In this document: positions 50,614 to 58,114 of the stretch, one piece after another | How the letters are laid out: each line of letters begins with the position of its first letter | How positions within the stretch are numbered: position 1 is the stretch's first letter | From: Paraburkholderia solitsugae | GTDB taxonomy: Bacteria; Pseudomonadota; Gammaproteobacteria; Burkholderiales; Burkholderiaceae | Length of the DNA: 58,114 nt | Direction of reading: 5' to 3' | Assembly (NCBI RefSeq): GCF_013177695.1 | Contig: NZ_WOEY01000181.1 | Span: 1-58,114, forward strand | Program-made: the position numbers and the translations under genes | Notes under the pieces: model-generated | Databases searched by the model: none | Seen by the model: only the letters and a program-made list of their open reading frames with translations | Told to the model about the DNA's origin: nothing

Positions 50614-52301
50614 GGGCGCGTGCGCGCCATCAGTGTTATCAGCGCCATGGGCGTTCTACGCGAGGTTCGCGCACGGTCATCACGGTTGCCGGCGCAGTGC
50701 TATGCCTGATGAGCGCCTCAGAGGTATGGGCCGCGCCCAAGGACGATCCGCTCGCCATGCATTGCGCGGAATTCGCGGGTGCAGTGTTACCTCCTGAACT
50801 GATCGCCTTGCCCACTGCCGGTGTGCAGATCGAAAGCGCGGCGATGGTGGCCGCCACGGCGCCGGGCAATCAGCAAGGCGGCGAATATTGCCGCATCACC
50901 GGCCGTATCAAGGCGCTCAAAGCCGGCACGCCCGATATCCGCTTCGACCTGAATCTGCCGCGCCGCTGGAACGGCCGCGCGCTGCAGATCGGCGGCGGGG
51001 GCTACAACGGTGTGGTGGTGAGCGGCACGGGCGTGATGCCGTTCTCTCCGGATCGCGCACCGCTTGCGCAAGGCTATGCGACCTTCGGCGACGACTCCGG
51101 CCATGTGGGCGATTCGTCGCTCGCGGTCTTTGGCCTCGTCGACGAAGCGGTGACGAATTTTGGCTACGCGCATCTGAAGAAAACGCACGACGTCGCGCTC
51201 GCACTCATTGCGCGCGCTTACGGCCGGCCGCCGCAACGGATGTATTTCGCCGGCGGCTCGACGGGTGGCCGTGAAGGCTACACGGTGATGCAGCGCTATC
51301 CCGACGACTACGACGGTGTGATCGCCAATTCGCCCGCGCTCAATTTTACCGGCGTGCGTTTGATGGGTGTGAAGCTCGGCCAGGCGGAATTCGCAACGCC
51401 CGGCGGTTTCATTCCACCGCTGTTGCTCGAACATGTGGTTCAACGCACGCTAGCGGTCTGCGACCGGCTCGACGGCGCGGCGGACGGCATCATCAGTGAC
51501 GTCGCCGGGTGCCGGGAACACGAAGCGGAGATCATCGCCTCGTTGCGCTGCGCCGGACGTGCGCCCTCGCACGACGAATGCCTCACTGACGCGCAACTTT
51601 CCACCTTGCTGGTGATGCGCGACGGCCTGTCGCTGCCGTACAAGCTGGCGTGGGGTGTCACCGGCGATCGTGGCTACAACGTCTTTCAAGGCACGCATCT
51701 GAGCGGCCTGCTTGGGCTCGCGCATCAACCTGAGCGCTTGCCGTTGCCGACCTTCTTCGCCAACGGCTACCTGTTCGCGCAGGGCGATGGCTACCTCCGC
51801 TATTTCGTGACGCGGGACGCGGCGTTCGAATCGCTCAGGTTCGATCCGCTGAATCCCGGTAAATATCGCGGACAGCTCGTCGCGCTGTCAGAGACGATTG
51901 GCGCGATGAACCCCGACCTCGCACGCTACATCGCGCGCGGCGGCAAGCTCATCACGCTGCAGGGCCTCGCCGACGAAGTCATCAGCCCGAACCAGACCAT
52001 CGCCTACTACGAAGCGCTGATCGATCGATTCGGCATCGACCAGGTCGATGCGTTCATGCGGCTGTACATGGTGCCGGGTTATCAGCATGGCAGCGGGGTG
52101 TTCATCCCCGCCGTGGATCTGCTGGGGGCGCTCGACAATTGGGTCACACGGGGCGTCGCGCCCGAAACCCTGATCGCTACGGATATCGCGGCAGCAACCA
52201 ATGGACGCTCGCGTCCGTTGTGCCGTTATCCGCTGTTTCCCCGCTATGGCGGTAAAGGTAATGTGAATCTCGCCAGCAGCTTCGCGTGCGCCGAACCGTG
52301 A
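50610..52301 (+). CDS. tannase/feruloyl-esterase family hydrolase with altered active-site cysteines
   Basis: A 563-aa exported alpha/beta hydrolase. The signal segment is TVITVAGAVLCLMSASEVWA, after a long basic N-region. The nucleophile motif is FAGGSTGGREG (S217), the acid is probably D455 (GLADEVISP) and the histidine H493 (PGYQHGSG). In characterised FaeB/tannases, cysteines directly beside Ser and His form a disulfide (CS-D-HC); here both are Gly. The ATG overlaps the OpgC stop by 4 bp, so the two are co-translated. It might cleave an ester made or exposed in the envelope; the substrate is unknown. Confidence 0.83.
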   Translation: MRARARHQCYQRHGRSTRGSRTVITVAGAVLCLMSASEVWAAPKDDPLAMHCAEFAGAVLPPELIALPTAGVQIESAAMVAATAPGNQQGGEYCRITGRIKALKAGTPDIRFDLNLPRRWNGRALQIGGGGYNGVVVSGTGVMPFSPDRAPLAQGYATFGDDSGHVGDSSLAVFGLVDEAVTNFGYAHLKKTHDVALALIARAYGRPPQRMYFAGGSTGGREGYTVMQRYPDDYDGVIANSPALNFTGVRLMGVKLGQAEFATPGGFIPPLLLEHVVQRTLAVCDRLDGAADGIISDVAGCREHEAEIIASLRCAGRAPSHDECLTDAQLSTLLVMRDGLSLPYKLAWGVTGDRGYNVFQGTHLSGLLGLAHQPERLPLPTFFANGYLFAQGDGYLRYFVTRDAAFESLRFDPLNPGKYRGQLVALSETIGAMNPDLARYIARGGKLITLQGLADEVISPNQTIAYYEALIDRFGIDQVDAFMRLYMVPGYQHGSGVFIPAVDLLGALDNWVTRGVAPETLIATDIAAATNGRSRPLCRYPLFPRYGGKGNVNLASSFACAEP

Positions 52302-52511
52302 CGGAATCCGGCAGGCAGGTCCTGCAAAGACCACAGCCGGTGTTGAACGGCTGATACGCCGCGCCGGCGGATCCTGATCCGGGTCATCGGCTTTTTCACA
52401 ATCTCCAGGTTGCGCTGCAAGTTTTTTCACTTTCAATTACATTGCGGGTGCGGTCGCACATTCGCACTGCCCCCTTTTAACCCAATACCGGTGTCTGCCA
52501 TCGTCGAATCC

Positions 52512-53438
52512 ATGCAGCCAATCGTCTCGGTCACGAATCTGTCGAAAACCTACGCCACGGGTTTTCATGCGCTCAAAAACATCAACCTGGCGATCAACCG
52601 CGGAGAAATCTTCGCCTTGCTTGGGCCCAACGGGGCGGGCAAGACCACCCTCATCAGCATCATCTGCGGCATCGTCAAGGCAAGCGTCGGCAGCGTGACG
52701 GTGGACGGCCGCGACATCGCGACGGACTATCGCGGCGCGCGCTCGCTGATCGGCCTCGTGCCGCAGGAACTCACCACCGACTCGTTCGAAACCGTCTGGG
52801 CGACCGTCTCGTTCAGCCGCGGGTTGTTCGGCAAGCCGAAAAACCCCGCTTACATCGAAAAGGTGTTGCGCGATCTGTCGCTGTGGGAAAAACGTAATAA
52901 CAAGATCATTACGCTATCGGGCGGCATGAAGCGCCGCGTGCTGATCGCGAAGGCGCTCTCGCACGAACCGCGTGTGCTGTTTCTCGACGAACCCACGGCC
53001 GGTGTCGACGTCGAGTTGCGCCGCGATATGTGGAAGCTGGTGCGCTCGCTTACCGCCAACGGCGTGACGATCATTCTCACCACGCACTACATCGACGAAG
53101 CCGAAGAGATGGCTGACCGCATCGGCGTGATCAATGCGGGCGAAATCATGCTGGTGGAAGAGAAGACGGAGTTGATGCGAAAACTCGGCAAGAAGCAGTT
53201 GACGCTGCAACTCGAGAGTCAGCTCGGGGAGGTGCCGCCAGCGCTGGCCGGATATGGACTGGATGTCGCCAAGGGTGGCAACGAGCTGATCTACACGTAT
53301 GAGGGCGACGGCGGGCGCACGGACATCATCTCGCTGCTCAAAGCGCTCGACGACGCCGGCATCCGTTTCAAAGACCTGCATACGACGCAAAGTTCGCTCG
53401 AAGACATCTTCGTCAGTCTGCTCCGGGGTAACTCATGA
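52512..53438 (+). CDS. ABC-2 type exporter, ATP-binding subunit
   Basis: A 308-aa ATPase (DrrA/NodI-like). Walker A is GPNGAGKTTL, the signature LSGGMKRRVLIAKAL, Walker B VLFLDEPTAGVDVELRR, and the H-loop LTTHYIDEAEEMADR. The tail of about 80 aa after the core is typical of exporters. ATG 52512 was taken; an in-frame GTG at 52491 is possible, and no clear ribosome site is seen for either. It overlaps the permease gene by 4 bp. Confidence 0.88.
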   Translation: MQPIVSVTNLSKTYATGFHALKNINLAINRGEIFALLGPNGAGKTTLISIICGIVKASVGSVTVDGRDIATDYRGARSLIGLVPQELTTDSFETVWATVSFSRGLFGKPKNPAYIEKVLRDLSLWEKRNNKIITLSGGMKRRVLIAKALSHEPRVLFLDEPTAGVDVELRRDMWKLVRSLTANGVTIILTTHYIDEAEEMADRIGVINAGEIMLVEEKTELMRKLGKKQLTLQLESQLGEVPPALAGYGLDVAKGGNELIYTYEGDGGRTDIISLLKALDDAGIRFKDLHTTQSSLEDIFVSLLRGNS

Positions 53439-54196
53439 ATATCTACGCAATTCGCGCGATCTATAAGTTCGAGATGGCCCGCACCTGGCGCACGCTGATG
53501 CAGAGCATCATCGCGCCGGTGATTTCAACTTCGCTTTACTTCGTCGTGTTCGGCGCGGCAATCGGTTCGCGCATCAAGGAAGTGGACGGCATCAGTTACG
53601 GCGCGTTCATCGTGCCGGGTTTGATCATGCTGTCGCTGCTGTCGCAAAGCATTTCGAATGCGTCGTTCGGGATTTACTTTCCGCGCTTTACCGGCACGAT
53701 TTACGAGTTGCTGTCGGCGCCGGTGTCGTATTTGGAGATCGTCGTGAGCTATGTGGGCGCGGCGGCCACCAAGTCGATTCTGCTCGGGCTGATCATTCTG
53801 GCGACCGCCGGCCTGTTCGTGCCGCTGCAAGTGCAGCACCCGTTCTGGATGATTCTGTTTCTGGTGCTGACCGCGGTGACGTTCAGTCTGCTCGGTTTCA
53901 TTATTGGCATCTGGGCGGATAGCTTCGAGAAGTTGCAACTCGTGCCGCTTCTCATCATCACGCCGCTCACGTTTCTCGGCGGCAGTTTCTATGCGGTCAA
54001 TATGCTGCCGCCGTTCTGGAAGGTCGTGACGCTGTTCAATCCGATTGTGTATCTGGTCAGCGGATTTCGCTGGAGCTTTTATGGGCTCGCCGATGTGGAT
54101 GTCGGTGTCAGCCTGGGGATGACCGCGTTGTTTCTGGCGGTGTTTCTCGGGATCGTCGCGTGGATCTTCAAGACTGGGTATCGGCTCAAGAGCTAA
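53435..54196 (+). CDS. ABC-2 type exporter, permease subunit
   Basis: A 253-aa membrane protein with six helices. An amphipathic start (ARTWRTLMQSIIAPVISTSLYFVVFG) precedes the core SISNASFGIYFPRFTGTIYELLSAPVSYLEIVVSYVGAA and the conserved LVPLLIITPLTFLGGSFYAVNMLPPFWKVVTLFNPIVYLVSGFRW. It pairs with the preceding ATPase (ATGA overlap). This NodJ/DrrB-like pair exports a drug, lipid or oligosaccharide. Confidence 0.87.
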   Translation: MNIYAIRAIYKFEMARTWRTLMQSIIAPVISTSLYFVVFGAAIGSRIKEVDGISYGAFIVPGLIMLSLLSQSISNASFGIYFPRFTGTIYELLSAPVSYLEIVVSYVGAAATKSILLGLIILATAGLFVPLQVQHPFWMILFLVLTAVTFSLLGFIIGIWADSFEKLQLVPLLIITPLTFLGGSFYAVNMLPPFWKVVTLFNPIVYLVSGFRWSFYGLADVDVGVSLGMTALFLAVFLGIVAWIFKTGYRLKS

Positions 54197-54273
54197 GGGC
54201 TTTGGGGCGAACCGGCCTGGCGAAAATCTCCCGGCCGGTTCGCACTGACCCGGCGCGACGACCGTATGCGATA

Positions 54274-55323
54274 TCACCGCGCCGCAACCTGCGTGTGTGC
54301 TTCGAAACCCGTCAGCACACCGACTGCGTTCAAGCCGATTTCCTCCACGGCATAACCCCCTTCCATCACGAACAGCGTCGGCAAGCCGAATTGCGCGATT
54401 GCCGCGCCGATGCGCGGATAGTCCTTGCTTGTAAGCCGAAACTGCGAAATCGGATCGCCTTCGAACGTATCGACCCCGAGCGACACGACCAGCGCATCCG
54501 GCGCGAACTGCTCGATCTGCTCGCCGGCATGAGCCAGCGCCACCGCGTAGGTGGACCAGTCAGTGCCCCACGGCAGCGGATAGTTGAAGTTGAAACCTTG
54601 GCCGGCGCCGCGGCCGGTTTCCTCAGCGTAGCCCAGCAGGTAGGGATAGTCGATCGACGGGTCCGCATGCAGCGACACGAACAGCACATCGTCCCGCTCG
54701 TAGAAGATCGATTGCGTGCCGTTGCCGTGGTGATAGTCGACATCGAGTATGGCGACACGCCGCGCACCGTGCGCGAGCCAATGTTCGGCCGCGATCGCGG
54801 CATTGTTCAGGTAGCAATAGCCGCCCATCACGTCGCGTCCCGCGTGATGCCCAGGTGGCCGGCACAGCGCGAAGGCCGCGCGTTCGCCACGGCTCACGCA
54901 CTGCGCGCCAGTCAGTGCGACATGCGCGGATTCTTCGATCGCGTCCCAGGTGCCCGAGGTAATCGGCGCGCCCGCATCCATCGCGTAGAAGCCCAGCTTG
55001 CCGTCGATGCTGAGCGGGGCGCGGTCGCGCCGCAGGCCGCGCGCCGGCCAGATGGTTGGCAGTGCATCGTGTGTGCGGCCGAGCGCGCTCCATTCCTGCC
55101 ACGCGGTCTGAAGAAAGTCGAGATAGGCGTCGCTATGCACGCGATTTAACGCGTCTATGCCGAAGCGGGAGGGCGCAATCACCTCGCCGAGCCCGACCTG
55201 GCGCAAGCGCTCGTGAACGATATCGACGCGCCGCGGCGTCTCGAAGCACGGCTTCAATTCGCCGTCGATCAGTTCGCTGCGGCCGTGGTGAAGGCGATGG
55301 CGTTCGCCGTAGATAGTGATCAA
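54274..55323 (-). CDS. acetylpolyamine amidohydrolase / class II histone-deacetylase family
   Basis: A 349-aa zinc hydrolase of the arginase/deacetylase fold. Motifs are RPPGHHAGRDVMGGYCYLNNAAIAAEHWL, the metal site DVDYHHGNGTQSIFYERDDVLFVSLHADP, and GVDTFEGDPISQFRLTSKDYP with the second metal aspartate. The N-terminus (ITIYGERHRLHHGRSELIDGELKPCFE) is that of acetylpolyamine amidohydrolases. The start is TTG 55323 with CGGAG six bases upstream; the open frame runs further but reads as non-native. It is divergent from an NCS1 permease gene and may deacetylate acetylated polyamines. Confidence 0.85.
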   Translation of the reverse strand: MITIYGERHRLHHGRSELIDGELKPCFETPRRVDIVHERLRQVGLGEVIAPSRFGIDALNRVHSDAYLDFLQTAWQEWSALGRTHDALPTIWPARGLRRDRAPLSIDGKLGFYAMDAGAPITSGTWDAIEESAHVALTGAQCVSRGERAAFALCRPPGHHAGRDVMGGYCYLNNAAIAAEHWLAHGARRVAILDVDYHHGNGTQSIFYERDDVLFVSLHADPSIDYPYLLGYAEETGRGAGQGFNFNYPLPWGTDWSTYAVALAHAGEQIEQFAPDALVVSLGVDTFEGDPISQFRLTSKDYPRIGAAIAQFGLPTLFVMEGGYAVEEIGLNAVGVLTGFEAHTQVAAR

Positions 55324-55591
55324 GCGTGTCTCCGGAATGAAATGCGGCTTGAAGAAAAAGCGATCCCTTGCACACTGACTATCGCCGCAACCGACCGCTC
55401 TCTCCAAGAAGATTAAACCGATCCAATGGAGAGGCACCGTCTATGCAAGCGTTGCGCCGCTACGTATGCATTTCGGGATGAATATAGGTAAAACCAATTC
55501 AGTAGCAAGCTAATTTGTTCTTTCCGAGGTTTTTTTGTCGTCGAACAGTCGGGCTGAGAATCCCATTTGACGAACCTCAAGGAATACGCTG

Positions 55592-56980
55592 ATGAATCAG
55601 GAAGACACGATTGGCCGTCTGGAACAAAGTACGATCCAGCCCATTCCTGCCGCCGAGCGGCACGGCAAGGCGAGCGATCTGTTCACGATCTGGTTCGGCT
55701 CGAATATCACGTTGCTGACGATCGTCACGGGCGCGCTGGCCGTCACGGTGTTCAAGCAGCCGTTCTGGTGGGGTGTGCTGGGGATCGTGATCGGCACGCT
55801 GGTCGGCGCGGTGTTCATGGCTCTGCACTCGGCGCAGGGCCCGCAACTGGGCGTGCCGCAAATGGTGCAAACGCGCGGCCAGTTCGGCTCGATCGGTTCG
55901 CTGCTGGTGGTGGGCCTCGTCGTGATCATGTACCTCGGCTTCTTTGCGTCGAACCTCGTACTCGGCGGCCAGGCGCTGCAAAGCCTGACGCCTGCTGTCA
56001 GCGTGAATGACGGCGTGATCGTGGTCGGCGTGCTGAGTCTGGTGGCGACGATCTTCGGCTACAACCTGATCCATGCCTATACGCGTTTGATGACCTGGTG
56101 CTCCGGCGCGGTGCTGGTGCTCGCCTTCGTGTGGATCATTTTCGTGCATGGACTGCCGGCTGATTTCCTCACGAAGAACAGTGCGAATCTGACGGGTTTT
56201 CTGGGCACGATTTCGGTGGCGGCGCTCTGGCAGATCGCCTACGCGCCGTACGTGTCCGACTATTCGCGCTACATGCCCGCTAACACCGGGTCGCGGACCG
56301 CATTCTGGGCGAGCTATTGGGGCTGTTCGCTCGGCTCGATCTTCCCGATGGCGCTGGGTGCCGTGATCGGCCTGGTGGTCGCGGATGGCGACGTCGTCAA
56401 CGGCCTCACCACGCTCACGCGTGGCATCAGCACACTGGTGGTGATCGTGCTGTCGATCGGTATTGCCGCAACCAATGCGATGAATCTGTATTGCGGCGCT
56501 CTCTCCACCATCACGATCCTGCAGACGCTGTTTCCCTCGTGGTCAGGCAAAGCACGCGCGCGTACCGTTACCGCCCTGGTGCTGTTTGGTATTTCGCTGA
56601 CGATCGCGTTGTTCGGTCAAAGCAACTTCCTCGCGACCTACACGAACTTCATTCTGTTGCTGCTTTACGTGCTGGTGCCCTGGACGGCGGTCAATCTGAT
56701 CGACTACTACCTCGTCTGCCACGGCCAATACGACGTTGACTCTTTCTTCCGTCAGGACGGCGGCATTTACGGCCGTTTCAACGGCATCGCAATCTTCTCG
56801 TACCTGTTCGGCATTGTCGTGCAACTGCCCTTTGTTGCTACAGACCTGTACACCGGGCCGATTGCGAAGAGGCTCGACGGTGCGGATATTTCGTGGGTGG
56901 TCGGTCTTGCGTTGACCTCGCTGGTTTATTACGTGGGTTGTAAGCGGTTTTCTCGTACGGCTGCGAGCGCGGCTGCCTGA
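55592..56980 (+). CDS. NCS1-family cytosine/purine-type permease
   Basis: A 462-aa inner-membrane transporter with about twelve helices (FTIWFGSNITLLTIVTGALAVTVF; GQFGSIGSLLVVGLVVIMYLGFFASNLVLGG; APYVSDYSRYMPANTGSRTAFWASYWGCSLGSIFPMALGAVIG). AAGGA precedes the ATG. Substrates of the family include cytosine, allantoin and hydantoins. Divergence from the acetylpolyamine hydrolase gene hints at a nitrogen compound, but that is inference. The 216 bp downstream (56981-57196) show no gene. Confidence 0.85.
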   Translation: MNQEDTIGRLEQSTIQPIPAAERHGKASDLFTIWFGSNITLLTIVTGALAVTVFKQPFWWGVLGIVIGTLVGAVFMALHSAQGPQLGVPQMVQTRGQFGSIGSLLVVGLVVIMYLGFFASNLVLGGQALQSLTPAVSVNDGVIVVGVLSLVATIFGYNLIHAYTRLMTWCSGAVLVLAFVWIIFVHGLPADFLTKNSANLTGFLGTISVAALWQIAYAPYVSDYSRYMPANTGSRTAFWASYWGCSLGSIFPMALGAVIGLVVADGDVVNGLTTLTRGISTLVVIVLSIGIAATNAMNLYCGALSTITILQTLFPSWSGKARARTVTALVLFGISLTIALFGQSNFLATYTNFILLLLYVLVPWTAVNLIDYYLVCHGQYDVDSFFRQDGGIYGRFNGIAIFSYLFGIVVQLPFVATDLYTGPIAKRLDGADISWVVGLALTSLVYYVGCKRFSRTAASAAA

Positions 56981-57196
56981 ACATCTGCCCCCCCGGCAGT
57001 CCCCAGGCGATCTGTCGGGCAATCCCCTTAGTCCATCCGGACGATGACCGCCCGCGTCGAATCGCCGTCAATGACGGTATGAACCGAGAACGGTGCGACA
57101 TGGCTTTCCGTCCACCGTATCGAGGCGCACAGCCGCGCGGCAGGCGTTGGGGCCGCGGATAGGGATGGGGGGGAGCGTGATGCGGGAGGGCTGTAA

Positions 57197-57487
57197 ATGA
57201 AACCCAGAGTTCAGCGGGACGGACTGATTGCCGGCGTACTGGTGGCGATTGGCGTGATCGGTGTATCCGTGCGGCAACTCTACGCGTGCGCCTGGAGCGA
57301 CGAGTTTCCCGGCATGGTGTGCACGGCCGGTTCGTCGCTGTCGTTGTTTCTGGGCATCACCGGGCTGGCTGCGCTGGCTGGAAAAGTCTGGGCACGCCAC
57401 TCGGGCGCGGACGAACAGTGCTTCACATTCCTCGGCGCGGTGGGCGGTGCTGCGCTGGTGTTTGCGATGGTGGTGACAGGCTTCTAG
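57197..57487 (+). CDS. small hypothetical membrane protein (96 aa)
   Basis: A 96-aa protein with three hydrophobic helices (GLIAGVLVAIGVIGVSV; SLSLFLGITGLAALAGKVW; GAVGGAALVFAMVVTGF) and two cysteines between the first two helices (CAW...VCTAG). GGAGG precedes the ATG. It is not recognised. Its stop is 79 bp before the IS110 transposase start, so the insertion lies very close to its 3' end. Confidence 0.6.
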   Translation: MKPRVQRDGLIAGVLVAIGVIGVSVRQLYACAWSDEFPGMVCTAGSSLSLFLGITGLAALAGKVWARHSGADEQCFTFLGAVGGAALVFAMVVTGF

Positions 57488-58114
57488 ATACTATGAGGGC
57501 AGCACGAGTGAAGCCTCAGGTGTAAAACGGGAGCCACAAACCCTGTTTTCCAAGAGGAGTACGCAAATGAATGCGCCTCGCACGGCCCTTCACGGGCAGG
57601 ATACAACCATCACCGGATCGCTGTATGTCGCCTTTGAACTGGGTGACAGGAGCTGGAAGCTCTCGCTGGGCGATGGGGTGCGCTCGCCGAGCCGCTGCAC
57701 AGTGGCCGCTGGCGATACGGCCGCAGTCTTCACGGCGATTTCAAAGGCCAAAGCGCGCTGTCATCTGGCCACCGATGCCCCGGTGCGCAGCTGCTATGAA
57801 GCCGGGCGTGACGGCTTCTGGCTGCACCGCTGCCTGGAAGCACATCAGATCACGAACCTGGTGGTGGATTCAGCCAGTATCGAAGTAAACCGGCGCAGAC
57901 GTCGCGCCAAGACCGACCGTCTCGACAGCGACAAGCTGCTGTCGATGCTCATGCGCTACTACGGTGGTGAGCGCCGGGCTTGGGCGGTCGCACGTATCCC
58001 CACCCCCGAACAGGAAGATGAGCGGCGGGTACACCGTGAACTCGATCGCCTGCGGCAGGAGCGCACTGCCCATAGCAACCGCATCCGCTCGCTGCTGGTA
58101 CTCCACAACCTGCG
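57488..58114 (+). mobile_element. partial IS110-family insertion sequence
   Basis: The left end must lie between the 96-aa gene stop and the transposase ATG, or inside that gene, but no boundary can be fixed: IS110 elements lack classical terminal repeats and duplications. The right end is outside the window. The whole 79-bp leader (57488-57566) is non-coding. Confidence 0.6.
57567..58114 (+). CDS. IS110-family transposase, N-terminal part (cut by window edge)
   Basis: At least 182 residues, open to the window edge. The DEDD recombinase N-terminus is visible: SLYVAFELGDRSWKLS, SCYEAGRDGFWLHRCLEA, NLVVDSASIEV, RRAKTDRLDSDKLLSMLMRYYGGE and a helical RRVHRELDRLRQERTAHSNRI. AGAGGAG precedes the ATG. 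IS110 enzymes are RNA-guided recombinases; the C-terminal Tnp_IS110 catalytic serine domain would lie beyond the edge. Confidence 0.85.
   Translation, partial: MNAPRTALHGQDTTITGSLYVAFELGDRSWKLSLGDGVRSPSRCTVAAGDTAAVFTAISKAKARCHLATDAPVRSCYEAGRDGFWLHRCLEAHQITNLVVDSASIEVNRRRRRAKTDRLDSDKLLSMLMRYYGGERRAWAVARIPTPEQEDERRVHRELDRLRQERTAHSNRIRSLLVLHNL

Noticed and set aside
57068..57400. 110-aa minus-strand ORF opposite the small membrane protein gene
   Set aside because: The plus-strand frame has a strong ribosome site and membrane helices; the minus frame has neither.
1..58114. CRISPR arrays, rRNA, tRNA, prophage or toxin-antitoxin modules
   Set aside because: No repeat-spacer pattern, RNA gene or recognisable phage or toxin gene was seen on reading both strands.

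Overview
The window is GC-rich DNA from a beta-proteobacterium, most likely a Burkholderia/Paraburkholderia-type member of the Burkholderiaceae. The evidence is the codon use, the family mix (a DUF3138-like outer-membrane protein, DUF1254 and DUF1656 proteins, a kdp operon with extra tiny membrane ORFs) and many small lineage-type hypothetical genes. It reads as an accessory, metabolically versatile replicon region: transport, catabolism and regulators, with no rRNA, tRNA, CRISPR or replication genes seen. A partial IS110-family element is cut off by the right edge.

Layout. (1) 1-7.4 kb: a tricarboxylate operon with an AcnD-type dehydratase, a seven-bladed lactonase, a PrpF-type isomerase, a 2-hydroxycarboxylate transporter and a leaderless solute-binding-like protein. 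It sits behind a 28-bp perfect palindrome. The gene content parallels the poorly understood E. coli pgl-ybhHIJ neighbourhood. (2) 7.4-10.9 kb: a sigma-54 activator with unusual domain order. A paired 18-bp palindrome and a near-consensus -24/-12 promoter lie beyond its 3' end, pointing into a stretch with only one tiny ORF. (3) 11.0-16.0 kb: a four-gene overlapping aaeXAB-like efflux operon with its own TolC-type lipoprotein. (4) 16.2-24.2 kb: a DMT exporter with its TetR regulator, a DUF1254/1214 lipoprotein, small hypotheticals, an ABC exporter, a cupin and a MerR regulator with two TipAS-like domains. (5) 24.3-25.1 kb: a small copper module (CopZ-like chaperone and DUF305 protein) under a textbook CueR-type operator. 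(6) 25.3-26.3 kb: a lone NodZ/GT23-like fucosyltransferase homologue.

(7) 26.4-35.3 kb: a potassium island with a tiny membrane ORF, kdpF, kdpA, kdpB, kdpC and kdpE, but no kdpD. It is followed by a universal stress protein and a KimA-like APC permease. The kdp and usp promoter regions share an 11-bp-phased direct repeat (TTWACGC-N4-TTWACGC) that could be the KdpE site. (8) 35.5-38.8 kb: an orphan ABC ATPase, an MHS-type MFS transporter and an AraC regulator whose 3' end overlaps the transporter gene. (9) 39.1-46.6 kb: a small conserved gene, then a LuxR-type regulator followed by a PotF-like binding protein, an outer-membrane barrel, an amidase and a YtcJ-like amidohydrolase. This looks like a catabolic cluster for an unknown amide and has no ABC permease. 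(10) 46.6-54.2 kb: a TauE/SafE permease, an OafA-type acyltransferase, an OpgC-type acyltransferase translationally coupled to a tannase/feruloyl-esterase relative, and an ABC-2 exporter pair. (11) 54.3-58.1 kb: an acetylpolyamine amidohydrolase divergent from an NCS1 permease, a small membrane protein and the IS110 transposase start.

All family assignments come from reading motifs and protein character by eye. No database search was run, and substrates are inferred unless stated otherwise.
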